From Spirosoma rigui (GTDB taxonomy: Bacteria > Bacteroidota > Bacteroidia > Cytophagales > Spirosomataceae), in contig NZ_CP020105.1 in NCBI RefSeq assembly GCF_002067135.1, positions 2,046,001 to 2,110,000 of the forward strand: a stretch of DNA of 64,000 bases, in the 5' to 3' direction. Numbering within the stretch: the first letter of the stretch is position 1; each line of letters begins with the position of its first letter. The translations under genes were made by a program, and so were the position numbers. Positions 8,305 to 16,625 of the stretch are shown here, in pieces. Under the pieces are notes generated by a model that saw only the letters and a program-made list of their open reading frames with translations, ran no database searches and had not been told where the DNA came from.

Positions 8305-9801
8305 TTACCAGCTCTTTCGCAGGCTCAAGTAGCTGCCAATTGAGTTGGTGAACAGTTCGCCCCGGTCGAGGGCTACCGATGTGGTAAGTACCGTACCGGG
8401 CCATCCGGCTAACGGCCATTGGGCCGATACCAGCGTTGAAAACTGGTGAAATGGGCGTGGATAGTGCTGGTTATACGTACCAAAATTCCGGCTATAAGAA
8501 GCCCGCGCGGTAACAGTTGGCCCGTTGCGGAAAACACCACCCGCTCCGGCGTACCAGGCTACTACCCGGTTGTTGGGGAAGAAGCCGCCACCCGCGAATG
8601 AATTGACGTAGGGGCTGAAATCGGACCGGGGCGTGATGAGGGGTGTACCCAACGTGCGCCCCCGGTAAGACCAGCCTTCACGGTACTGGCTGTGGTTGAA
8701 ATAATTATCGCGGCCCTGGTACCGGATGCGCTGGTCGAAGGTGGGACCACTCTGATTGGTTGTGCTGAGCCATTCCAGCACCAGCCGTTGCACCCGGAAA
8801 GCAGCGCGGGTCTTCTGCGGGTTGAGAAAGCGCAGACCCGTCAGGCCATCGGGCAGGTTCTGCAGGGCCAGCCCCGATGCATCGTCGTAGATATGCTGAT
8901 GGTATAGAAACCAGTTGCTCTTCGGTCGTTTCCACTCCAGGGCAATGTCGTAGCTACCTACGTGGTTCCCAATCCGGTTTTCGCCGTCGAAGCCCGTAAA
9001 ACGGCTGTTTTGGAGATCTTCGGGGTAGTGGCCGCTCACGAGCGACAGGTAATCGCTGAACGAGGTGGGCAGCGTACCGTTAACGGCCAGCGGGGTACCC
9101 ACCAGGTAATCGGCGCGGCCGCCCCACTGGACCTGGTGGTTGAGACCGGCGTACAGCCGGACTTTTGCGCTCGGTTTACCGAGTCGACCGTAGAGGTATT
9201 TCTGGTGGAGGTAACTACCCTGAATGTAGGTGTTGGCAAACCAGCCGTGGGCGTATCCGGCCTTGATGGCCAGCCGGGCTTCCGTAAATTTCAGCGATAC
9301 GTAATCGGGTGTGTGCAGCTGTATCTTGGGAAACGGAATGGCGTTTCCCGACCAGGCGACGAATCCGGATGTCAGCACCGTATCGCCCAACCCGATCACT
9401 TCGCGCCGGTTGCCACCGTAGAATTCGAGCCAGCCGAGCTTTACCTTCAGGTAGGCATCGGGCAGCAGCAGGGCCGGGTTGTAGTCCTGGCGGGGGGCGC
9501 CCACGTTGGCTACGGCATATACGCCGAAACCCCAGTCGAGTCGGGACTTTTTCCGGCGGGTAGAATCAGACTGAACGGCATAATCGCGCTGCATACCAAC
9601 TCGCAGGGTACCGAAGGAGCCACGTGGGGGGACAATGCCATACTGATTGGCGCTAAGCCACAAAGGCGTATGGGCGGGTGTAGCCGTCAGCGCACCCACT
9701 TCGGCATTAAAGCGGACGGGTGATTTGAGTTGGTTTTGCTGTGCCTGTACAGAACAGACAGTCAAAAAGAACAGGCTACCAACGAGGCAGAGAAAACGCA
9801 T
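8305..9801 (-). CDS. Capsule assembly Wzi family outer-membrane protein
   Basis: Signal peptide MRFLCLVGSLFFLTVCSVQAQ followed by a long protein of alternating aromatic and small residues, as in an outer-membrane beta-barrel. The layout matches the Bacteroidota Wzi-like family (Caps_assemb_Wzi): an opening RFNAEVGALTATPAHTPLWLSANQYG segment, then repeated strand pairs with LEFYGGNRREVIGLGDT, and an end with SLRKSW. In E. coli Wzi helps anchor group 1 capsule to the surface; in Bacteroidota the family is widespread and often sits away from capsule genes, as here (the glycan locus is 27 kb away). An in-frame Met at 9858 would place 19 residues before the signal peptide, so 9801 is preferred. 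Confidence 0.82.
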   Translation of the reverse strand: MRFLCLVGSLFFLTVCSVQAQQNQLKSPVRFNAEVGALTATPAHTPLWLSANQYGIVPPRGSFGTLRVGMQRDYAVQSDSTRRKKSRLDWGFGVYAVANVGAPRQDYNPALLLPDAYLKVKLGWLEFYGGNRREVIGLGDTVLTSGFVAWSGNAIPFPKIQLHTPDYVSLKFTEARLAIKAGYAHGWFANTYIQGSYLHQKYLYGRLGKPSAKVRLYAGLNHQVQWGGRADYLVGTPLAVNGTLPTSFSDYLSLVSGHYPEDLQNSRFTGFDGENRIGNHVGSYDIALEWKRPKSNWFLYHQHIYDDASGLALQNLPDGLTGLRFLNPQKTRAAFRVQRLVLEWLSTTNQSGPTFDQRIRYQGRDNYFNHSQYREGWSYRGRTLGTPLITPRSDFSPYVNSFAGGGFFPNNRVVAWYAGAGGVFRNGPTVTARASYSRNFGTYNQHYPRPFHQFSTLVSAQWPLAGWPGTVLTTSVALDRGELFTNSIGSYLSLRKSW

Positions 9802-9943
9802 GAATGGAGTGAACAGCAAGTCTAGAGAGCTACCTGCCCGATTGGTCACAAACGACACATTTGAGGTACGGGTTTTGGCACCCCAAACTAAACGAAAACA
9901 TCTCGCATACTTTAACCATTAAGTCAATAATAGCAATTCGGGC

Positions 9944-10762
9944 ATGACAATACCGTACGTAACCCTCGCCAATGGCGTTCAAATGCCCCAACTGGGGATT
10001 GGGGTGTATGCGCCCCAGCATAACAATGAAGTGCAGCAGGCGGTAGAATGGGCCCTCGAAGCCGGATGCCGTCTGATCGATACGGCGTCGGTCTACGGGA
10101 ATGAACGGGAAGTGGCCGCAGCCCTGCAGTCAGCCGGTCTACCCCGCCACGAGGTATTTGTCACCACTAAAGTGTGGAACAGCGACCAGGGCTATGAGTC
10201 AACGCTACGGGCGTTCGACCGGAGTCTGGACCGGCTCGGACTCGATGTGGTCGACCTGTATCTTGTTCATTGGCCCGTTAAAGAACACCGGCTCGAAACC
10301 TGGCGGGCGCTTGAAACGATCTACAGCGATGGGCGCGTGCGGGCCATTGGCGTCTCAAATTACTACGGGCCGCACCTGGATGAACTGTTGGCGCACGCCA
10401 CGGTAACGCCCGTCGTGAATCAGTTTGAGTTCAGTCCCTACTGTTACCGGCCGGACGTGCTGGCCTACTGCCGGGAAAAGAATATTCAGCCCGAAGGCTA
10501 TGCACCGTTGGTACGTGGCCTGAAAAAAGACGATCCCCGCCTGGTGACGCTGGCCGACTCCTACGGAAAAACAACCTTTCAACTGCTGGTGCGCTGGTCG
10601 TTGCAACACGGTGTTGTCACAATACCCAAGTCGGTGAAGCGCGACCGTATCCGGGAAAACTTCGACGTGTTCGATTTTACAATCACCGATGCTGACATGG
10701 CCCTGATGAACACCTTCTACGACAATACCCGCATTGCCGATGATCCCATGACGTACCTGTAA
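9944..10762 (+). CDS. Aldo/keto reductase
   Basis: NAD(P)H-dependent reductase of carbonyl compounds with the complete catalytic tetrad: D46 (RLIDTAS), Y51 (VYGNE), K76 (TTKVW) and H109 (LVHWP). The coenzyme-binding end is also present (IPKSVKRDRIRENFDVFDF). Length 272 residues fits the 2,5-diketo-gluconate-reductase-like branch. Members act on many aldehydes, methylglyoxal and ketoacids, so no substrate can be assigned. Divergent from the Wzi-family gene across 142 bases and ended by a shared hairpin with the next, convergent gene. Confidence 0.92.
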   Translation: MTIPYVTLANGVQMPQLGIGVYAPQHNNEVQQAVEWALEAGCRLIDTASVYGNEREVAAALQSAGLPRHEVFVTTKVWNSDQGYESTLRAFDRSLDRLGLDVVDLYLVHWPVKEHRLETWRALETIYSDGRVRAIGVSNYYGPHLDELLAHATVTPVVNQFEFSPYCYRPDVLAYCREKNIQPEGYAPLVRGLKKDDPRLVTLADSYGKTTFQLLVRWSLQHGVVTIPKSVKRDRIRENFDVFDFTITDADMALMNTFYDNTRIADDPMTYL

Positions 10763-10786
10763 ACCAACGATAGCCTTACTATGCCA

Positions 10787-10819
10787 GCGGCCCCGTCTCA
10801 ACCATTGAGACGGGGCCGC
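10787..10819. terminator. Shared hairpin between convergent genes
   Basis: A 15-bp stem (10787-10801 with 10805-10819) around a 3-base loop, GC-rich, with no clear T run on either side. It lies between the aldo/keto reductase stop and the minus-strand beta-barrel stop. Confidence 0.65.
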
Positions 10820-10848
10820 CGTTGTGTCTGATACGGTACCGAACTGGT

Positions 10849-11550
10849 CTAGCGCCGGTTGCGGAACTCCCGTCCTACACCAAACGAGTAACCGAGGGTA
10901 AGCGTAGCGGTTGAGTTCTGCAGGGAGTTACGACGGCCCCACAGGTTGGGAAGACCCGTTTGCACACCCGTCAGGCCCAGGTTGTAGCGCGCATCGATCA
11001 GGAAATGCTGCCGGGCACCGGTACCCCAGTTAAGCTGGAAACCACCCGTAGCGCCCAAATCTACGTCATTGAAATCCTGGCTATTCTCACCATTATACAA
11101 AGCATTGTCTCCGTTAACGCGTTTCGCGTTGAGCTTGATCGCCACCGATGGACCGACAAAAACGTTAGGCCGGAAATTGCCCGACAAGGTCAGGAAGTAA
11201 CGGGCTACCACCGGAATTTCGAGGTAGTTAACACGCTGGGTAAACTTACCCGAGTTGGCAATGGGAGCCGTTCCGCCTAAATAGATGGGACCCGAATACT
11301 TGGTACCCCGTTGCGAGTATAAAATGTCGGCCGAAATACCGAAGTGGTTGAGCGAGCTGTACATCAAAAAACCGCCAGCTACGATGCCGGGTTTGAAATT
11401 CATGCCGTCGGCATTACCCCAGTAATTAGACAAATTCAAGCCAACCCGTGGTCCGGCACTGAAACGCTGCTGGGCGTAACCCGTTGATACGCAAAGAAGA
11501 AGAGAGAAAAGGGTAGCTACTCGTACTGATTTGGAAATTGAGTTAAACAT
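10849..11550 (-). CDS. Outer-membrane beta-barrel protein (porin-like, OMP_b-brl_2)
   Basis: Signal peptide ending TGYAQQ, then a 210-residue beta-barrel opening with FSAGPRVGLNLSNYWG and using alternating hydrophobic strands such as YLEIPVVARYFLTL, FRPNVFVGPSVAIKLNAK, DVDLGATGGFQLNWG and HFLIDARYNLGLTGV. This is the small eight-stranded barrel typical of Bacteroidota PorT/OmpW-like proteins; the role is unknown. The C-terminus (RREFRNRR-like, basic) does not end in an aromatic residue, which is common in this family. Single gene; convergent with the reductase. Confidence 0.85.
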   Translation of the reverse strand: MFNSISKSVRVATLFSLLLCVSTGYAQQRFSAGPRVGLNLSNYWGNADGMNFKPGIVAGGFLMYSSLNHFGISADILYSQRGTKYSGPIYLGGTAPIANSGKFTQRVNYLEIPVVARYFLTLSGNFRPNVFVGPSVAIKLNAKRVNGDNALYNGENSQDFNDVDLGATGGFQLNWGTGARQHFLIDARYNLGLTGVQTGLPNLWGRRNSLQNSTATLTLGYSFGVGREFRNRR

Positions 11551-11644
11551 AGAGATTGTAAATGGTAGTACGACCGGTTAACGCCCGCTGTTTCGGAAAT
11601 GTTTTGTGGGAACCTACCTGATTTTATGTTCCGGTCCAAGTTCG

Positions 11645-11652
11645 TACCTTTG
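11645..11652 (+). promoter_or_regulatory. Probable -7 element of the acyl-CoA dehydrogenase gene
   Basis: TACCTTTG matches TAnnTTTG exactly and lies 50 bases before the ATG at 11702. No TTG is found at the expected -33 spacing (the sequence there is TTTTAT), so this is a partial match. Confidence 0.45.
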
Positions 11653-11701
11653 GTATAGTCCGTTTTAGTGAATCATTTGTATAAAAGTAAGTAACCTGCC
11701 T

Positions 11702-12904
<1,203 letters not shown>

Positions 12905-12942
12905 GCACCTTGCCGGTTACGGGTAGACAGAAACACTCCCGG

Positions 12943-12965
12943 CCGGGCCGTATTCATCGGCCCGG
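12943..12965. terminator. GC-rich hairpin at convergent gene ends
   Basis: An 8-bp stem CCGGGCCG (12943-12950) with 12958-12965, loop of 7. It overlaps the last codons of the minus-strand VanZ-like gene and lies 39 bases past the acyl-CoA dehydrogenase stop. No T run. Confidence 0.5.
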
Positions 12966-13478
12966 ATGCAGAACGAAATGGCTGACGTGGACCGTAATAA
13001 AGAAAACGAATAGCAGGGCTCCCGCGGCAACAATAAAAGCGTCCAGTCGGGTATCGCGTACGTACTGTTTGCCCAGGTCGTATAATTTCAGACCAAGGTA
13101 CCCGCCAAACGTATTGGTCATCAAATCCGTTACGTCGGTTGCGCCGATGGCGAAGCTATACTGTATTACTTCAGCCGCGAGGCTGAACAGCAGAATTAAC
13201 AGGAGTTTGGATGAAAACCTGGCTTTTTTGACATTGACGTTCAGCAGCAGCCCGAACGGAATAAAAAGCACACAGTTAAGAATCATCTCGCCCCAGCTGA
13301 CCTGTCCGTTCACCATTTTAGGAGCCGCAAACGGAATCAGGTTGAGGCTCCTGCGCTGAAGATCAAGAACCGCCGAAAGTGTGAAGGTCAGTTTGAACAG
13401 CACGAGCCAGATCAGCACGGCTACGTACACCACTAACAGGATTAGGGAGGCTATTTTTATCTGCTTGGGCGAAGGCAT
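12954..13478 (-). CDS. VanZ family membrane protein
   Basis: A small integral membrane protein of 174 residues when started at the Met of MPSPKQIKIASL (the frame is open 26 codons further up, but that part is not membrane-like). About four hydrophobic segments are seen, with the VanZ marks in order: LNLIPF, NCVLFIPFGLLL, AAEVIQYSFAIG and TDVTDLMTNTFGGYLG. VanZ itself gives low-level teicoplanin resistance by an unclear mechanism; most family members, like this one, occur outside resistance clusters. It lies downstream of map in the same direction, with a 119-base gap. Confidence 0.85.
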   Translation of the reverse strand: MPSPKQIKIASLILLVVYVAVLIWLVLFKLTFTLSAVLDLQRRSLNLIPFAAPKMVNGQVSWGEMILNCVLFIPFGLLLNVNVKKARFSSKLLLILLFSLAAEVIQYSFAIGATDVTDLMTNTFGGYLGLKLYDLGKQYVRDTRLDAFIVAAGALLFVFFITVHVSHFVLHPGR

Positions 13479-13597
13479 AGTCCGGGGTGCATATGTACGG
13501 GCAGTGGCCCGGGAGAAACACCGGTCGGTTGCACCTGGGCCAGCCGGGCAGGACAAGGCATTTCAGCACCACCACCGGCCCTGCCGCACCCGACCGG

Positions 13598-14359
13598 TTA
13601 ATCCCACAACTGGTTGGCAGCAGTCAGGATAATCGGTTGCTTGTCGGTAACAACGATGGTGTGTTCGTGCTGCACGGCAACACTGTTTTTCGCGATCAAC
13701 GTCCAACCATCCCCCTTCTCGTGTGCATACGTAGCGTTGGTCGACAAAAACGTCTCGATCGCTACGACAGAGTTCTTGCGAAACCGGGTCTTGATGGACC
13801 GGTCGTAATAGCACAGAATATCGTGCGGTTCTTCATGCAGGCTGCGGCCTATGCCGTGTCCGGCCAGATTTTTGATAACCCGGTACCCGCTTCGCTTTGC
13901 TTCCGTTTCAATCAGTCGGCCAATGTCAGCCAGCAGCACGCCCCCCCGGATGTGGCTGATAGCTTTGGCCAGAATCCGTTTGGACGCTTCGACAAGATCA
14001 CTACGCTGGTGGACATCCTGCCCCAACACGAAAGAGCCACCATTGTCCGACCAGTAGCCATTCAGTTCGGCTGATACGTCGATGTTGATCAGGTCGCCTT
14101 CCTGAAGAATTCGTTTTGCCGACGGGATGCCGTGACAAACTTCTTCATTCAGGCTGATGCAGGTCCAGCCCGGAAAGTTATATGTGAGTTTGGGAGCCGA
14201 CCGGGCACCGTGCTGTTCCAGCAATTGTCGCCCGTACTGATCCAGGTCCAGCGTCGACATGCCTGGCCGGGCATATTGCTGCATGCGGTTAAGGGTTGAG
14301 CCAACAATCTGACTGATCTGCTGCATTCCAATCAGATCCTCTTCTGATTTCAATGACAT
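13598..14359 (-). CDS. map: Type I methionine aminopeptidase
   Basis: Removes the initiator Met from new proteins. The pita-bread fold ligands are all present in order: D in NIDVSAE, D in WSDNGG, H in AGHGIGRSLHEEP, E in VAIETF and E in VQHEHT. Two motifs differ from the standard enzyme: the second Asp is in SDNG rather than GDT, and the usual EP after the fourth ligand reads ET. Bacteroidota normally carry a map gene in the ribosomal-protein operon, so this free-standing copy is probably a second, divergent one. The Met at 14359 (MSLKSEEDL) is the likely start; another lies at 14389. Confidence 0.9.
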   Translation of the reverse strand: MSLKSEEDLIGMQQISQIVGSTLNRMQQYARPGMSTLDLDQYGRQLLEQHGARSAPKLTYNFPGWTCISLNEEVCHGIPSAKRILQEGDLINIDVSAELNGYWSDNGGSFVLGQDVHQRSDLVEASKRILAKAISHIRGGVLLADIGRLIETEAKRSGYRVIKNLAGHGIGRSLHEEPHDILCYYDRSIKTRFRKNSVVAIETFLSTNATYAHEKGDGWTLIAKNSVAVQHEHTIVVTDKQPIILTAANQLWD

Positions 14360-14454
14360 AACGTTGGTGTTTTGAGTGTTTGAGCCCATGTACCACTGCG
14401 TGAGCCGGCACGGGCTAAGTTGACAATCAAGCCTGTTCCTAAGTGAACACCGCT

Positions 14455-14478
14455 GCAGGCGAAAGCGTTTTCGCCTGC
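14455..14478 (-). terminator. Hairpin between the SGNH hydrolase gene and map
   Basis: A 10-bp stem (14455-14464 with 14469-14478) with a 4-base loop, 65 bases beyond the SGNH hydrolase stop in the minus direction. No T run follows, so it may be a weak terminator or processing site. Confidence 0.5.
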
Positions 14479-14542
14479 CGTAACCACCTGGCCCCGGCCC
14501 GGACGGCCGTACGAACAGAGCAGAGAGTGGGTATAAGCTTTT

Positions 14543-15199
14543 CTATTGCAAATAGGGTTGCAGCACCGGAGCCCACAATTGGTAGCCTTTGTCGTTCATG
14601 TGGAGGCTATCGGCTTTGAAGATCTCGGGGATGGGTTGACCATTGGGACCCAGCATTGCTGGTCGAATATCGACGAACTGGGTATTGGGTTTGCGGTCGA
14701 GGTAACGTTTAATAAGCCGGTTCGCTTCTTCGTTGGCGGACCAGAACTGTCGGCGCGAGGGGCTGGGCTTGATGGCGATAAACGTGAACGTCGTTGCCGG
14801 GAGTTTCCTGCGCACGTAGCGAAACAGGTCTACCAATCGCTTGTAGGTTTGTTCGGCGGTTTGTTTTCCCGTAGCAATGTCGTTTTCACCCGCGTAAAGC
14901 ACCAGCTGTTTGGGTTGATAGCGAATAATGACCCGGTCGGCAAAGTGGCGGACGTGGCTGAGTTCGGAGCCGCCGAAACCGCGCTTCAGTACCACTTTGC
15001 CGGGGTAATACTGCGGCAGGTTGTTCCAGTACACGATTGACGAGCTGCCCGTAAACAGAATGGCATTTGAGGGCGGGGGTGTTTGCTTATCCTGTGCTTC
15101 GAAGGCCTGAATATCTTTTTCGAACGGATACGGCTGGGCCGACTGGCCAACAGCACGAACGCCAATCAGGAGGAGCAGAAAGCCGGCAATAAATTTCAT
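14543..15199 (-). CDS. Secreted SGNH/GDSL hydrolase
   Basis: An exported esterase-type protein of 218 residues with a clear signal peptide (MKFIAGFLLLLIGVRAVGQS). The SGNH blocks are present: GSSS (51-54, nucleophile S53), GFGGSEL with the oxyanion Gly, GEND with N107, and DSLHMND with the catalytic pair D197 and H200. It resembles the Bacteroidota group that removes acyl groups from surface polymers, but the substrate is unknown. It starts 18 bases after murF in the same direction, so the two are probably co-transcribed, which makes a cell-envelope substrate plausible. Confidence 0.88.
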   Translation of the reverse strand: MKFIAGFLLLLIGVRAVGQSAQPYPFEKDIQAFEAQDKQTPPPSNAILFTGSSSIVYWNNLPQYYPGKVVLKRGFGGSELSHVRHFADRVIIRYQPKQLVLYAGENDIATGKQTAEQTYKRLVDLFRYVRRKLPATTFTFIAIKPSPSRRQFWSANEEANRLIKRYLDRKPNTQFVDIRPAMLGPNGQPIPEIFKADSLHMNDKGYQLWAPVLQPYLQ

Positions 15200-15217
15200 G
15201 TATAGTTGCGTAAAGGG

Positions 15218-16552
15218 TTATAAAAACGGTACGACACTTTCCAGACCCATGCCCCTCGACCCTTTCACCAGAATGTGAGTGTCGGTCATGGGATGGTCCA
15301 TGAGCCAGTTATGGAGCGAGAACTTGTCGGGAATGTAGTAGGCTTTGGGCAGCGCCCCAAGCGCAAACTTCATGTCCTGGCCCGCCAGAATGACGGTGTC
15401 GAACCCGCACTCGGCAATCAGCTTGCCCAGGGCTGCGTGTTCGGCCTCGCTCTCACTGCCAAGTTCATACATATCGCCCAGAATCACGACTTTGTGCCGG
15501 GCGGGCGTAGCGGCAAACTGCCGGATAGCCGCAGCCATAGAACTTGGATTGGCGTTGTACGCATCCAGCAAAATCGTGTTGGTTCCTTTGACAACCACCT
15601 GCGAGCGGTTGTTAGTCGGGTTATAATCGGCAACGGCGCGGTTGGCGTCGGCGGGTGAAACGCCAAAATACTGCCCAATGGCCAGGGCCGCCAGCATGTT
15701 CTCGAAGTTGTAGCGTCCGGGCAGGTGCGTGGTCACCTCCTGTCCAGAAGCCGTATCCCTGTAGACAACGACCGGCGATTCCTGGATCAGCTCGACGGGG
15801 TCGCCGGGGTAAAAAATGGCTTCGGCAAAAGTTGACTCGGAGCGAATCGATTTCAGGCGTTCGCGGTACATGGCCGTCAGCGTCGTGTCGCGCGAGTTGA
15901 TGAACACCGTTTTGCCGTTTTGCGCCAGGAAGTCATACAGTTCTCCTTTGCCCTTCCGAACGCCTTCAATCCCGCCGAACCCTTCGAGGTGGGCTTTGCC
16001 AACGTTGGTGATAAGCCCGTGGGTGGGTTGGGCAATGGAGCAGAGCAGTTCAATCTCTTTCTGGTGGTTAGCACCCATCTCCACAACGGCCATCTCATAT
16101 TGATCGGTAATGGCCAGAAGGGTGAGGGGTACGCCAATGTGGTTGTTCAGGTTGCCAACGGTCGCGTAGGTACGGTAGTTTTTGCTCAGTACGGCCGCGA
16201 TCAGTTCTTTGGTCGTCGTTTTGCCGTTGGAGCCCGTCAGGCCCACCACCGGAAACGTAAACGTCTGGCGGTGATGCCGGGCCAGATCCTGCAGGGCCAG
16301 TAACGTATCGGGCACCAGCAGCAGCCGGCTGTTCAGACTGCTATAGTCCGTATCTTGCTGTGCCAGACCGGCCTCATCGATCAGGGCGTATCGGGCACCC
16401 GAGGCCAGCGCCTGCTGCGCGAAGGTATTGCCATTGAACGTATCGCCTTTGAGTGCCACAAACAGGCAGTTGGGCGTGATCCGGCGCGTATCGGTCGACA
16501 CGCCCGTACATTCCAGGAATTTAGAATATAGTTGTTCGGTTGAAAGCATCAC
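15218..16552 (-). CDS. murF: UDP-MurNAc-tripeptide--D-alanyl-D-alanine ligase
   Basis: Adds D-Ala-D-Ala to UDP-MurNAc-tripeptide, the last cytosolic step of peptidoglycan precursor synthesis. The three Mur ligase domains are seen: an N-terminal UDP-binding part (TDTRRITPNCLFVALKGDTFNG), the central ATP-binding part with TGSNGKTTTKEL (106-117), VGNLNNHIGVPL and MGANHQKEI, and the C-terminal part with LLDAYNANPSSM and ILGDMYELG. The length of 444 residues is usual. It is not in a dcw-type cluster here. Two adjacent Met codons make the exact start uncertain by one codon. Divergent from the FG-GAP protein gene across 73 bases. Confidence 0.95.
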   Translation of the reverse strand: MMLSTEQLYSKFLECTGVSTDTRRITPNCLFVALKGDTFNGNTFAQQALASGARYALIDEAGLAQQDTDYSSLNSRLLLVPDTLLALQDLARHHRQTFTFPVVGLTGSNGKTTTKELIAAVLSKNYRTYATVGNLNNHIGVPLTLLAITDQYEMAVVEMGANHQKEIELLCSIAQPTHGLITNVGKAHLEGFGGIEGVRKGKGELYDFLAQNGKTVFINSRDTTLTAMYRERLKSIRSESTFAEAIFYPGDPVELIQESPVVVYRDTASGQEVTTHLPGRYNFENMLAALAIGQYFGVSPADANRAVADYNPTNNRSQVVVKGTNTILLDAYNANPSSMAAAIRQFAATPARHKVVILGDMYELGSESEAEHAALGKLIAECGFDTVILAGQDMKFALGALPKAYYIPDKFSLHNWLMDHPMTDTHILVKGSRGMGLESVVPFL

Positions 16553-16616
16553 AAACAGGAAAGTTCGTCGTTGTAAAAAGACGCGACGTGCGTATCGAAT
16601 CGCTATTGGAACCGCT

Positions 16617-16624
16617 CAAAGATA
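16617..16624 (-). promoter_or_regulatory. Possible -7 element for murF
   Basis: CAAAGATA on the plus strand reads TATCTTTG on the minus strand, an exact TAnnTTTG, 65 bases before the murF start. It touches the start of the divergent gene, and no TTG is found at the -33 spacing. Confidence 0.35.
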
Positions 16625-16625
16625 A

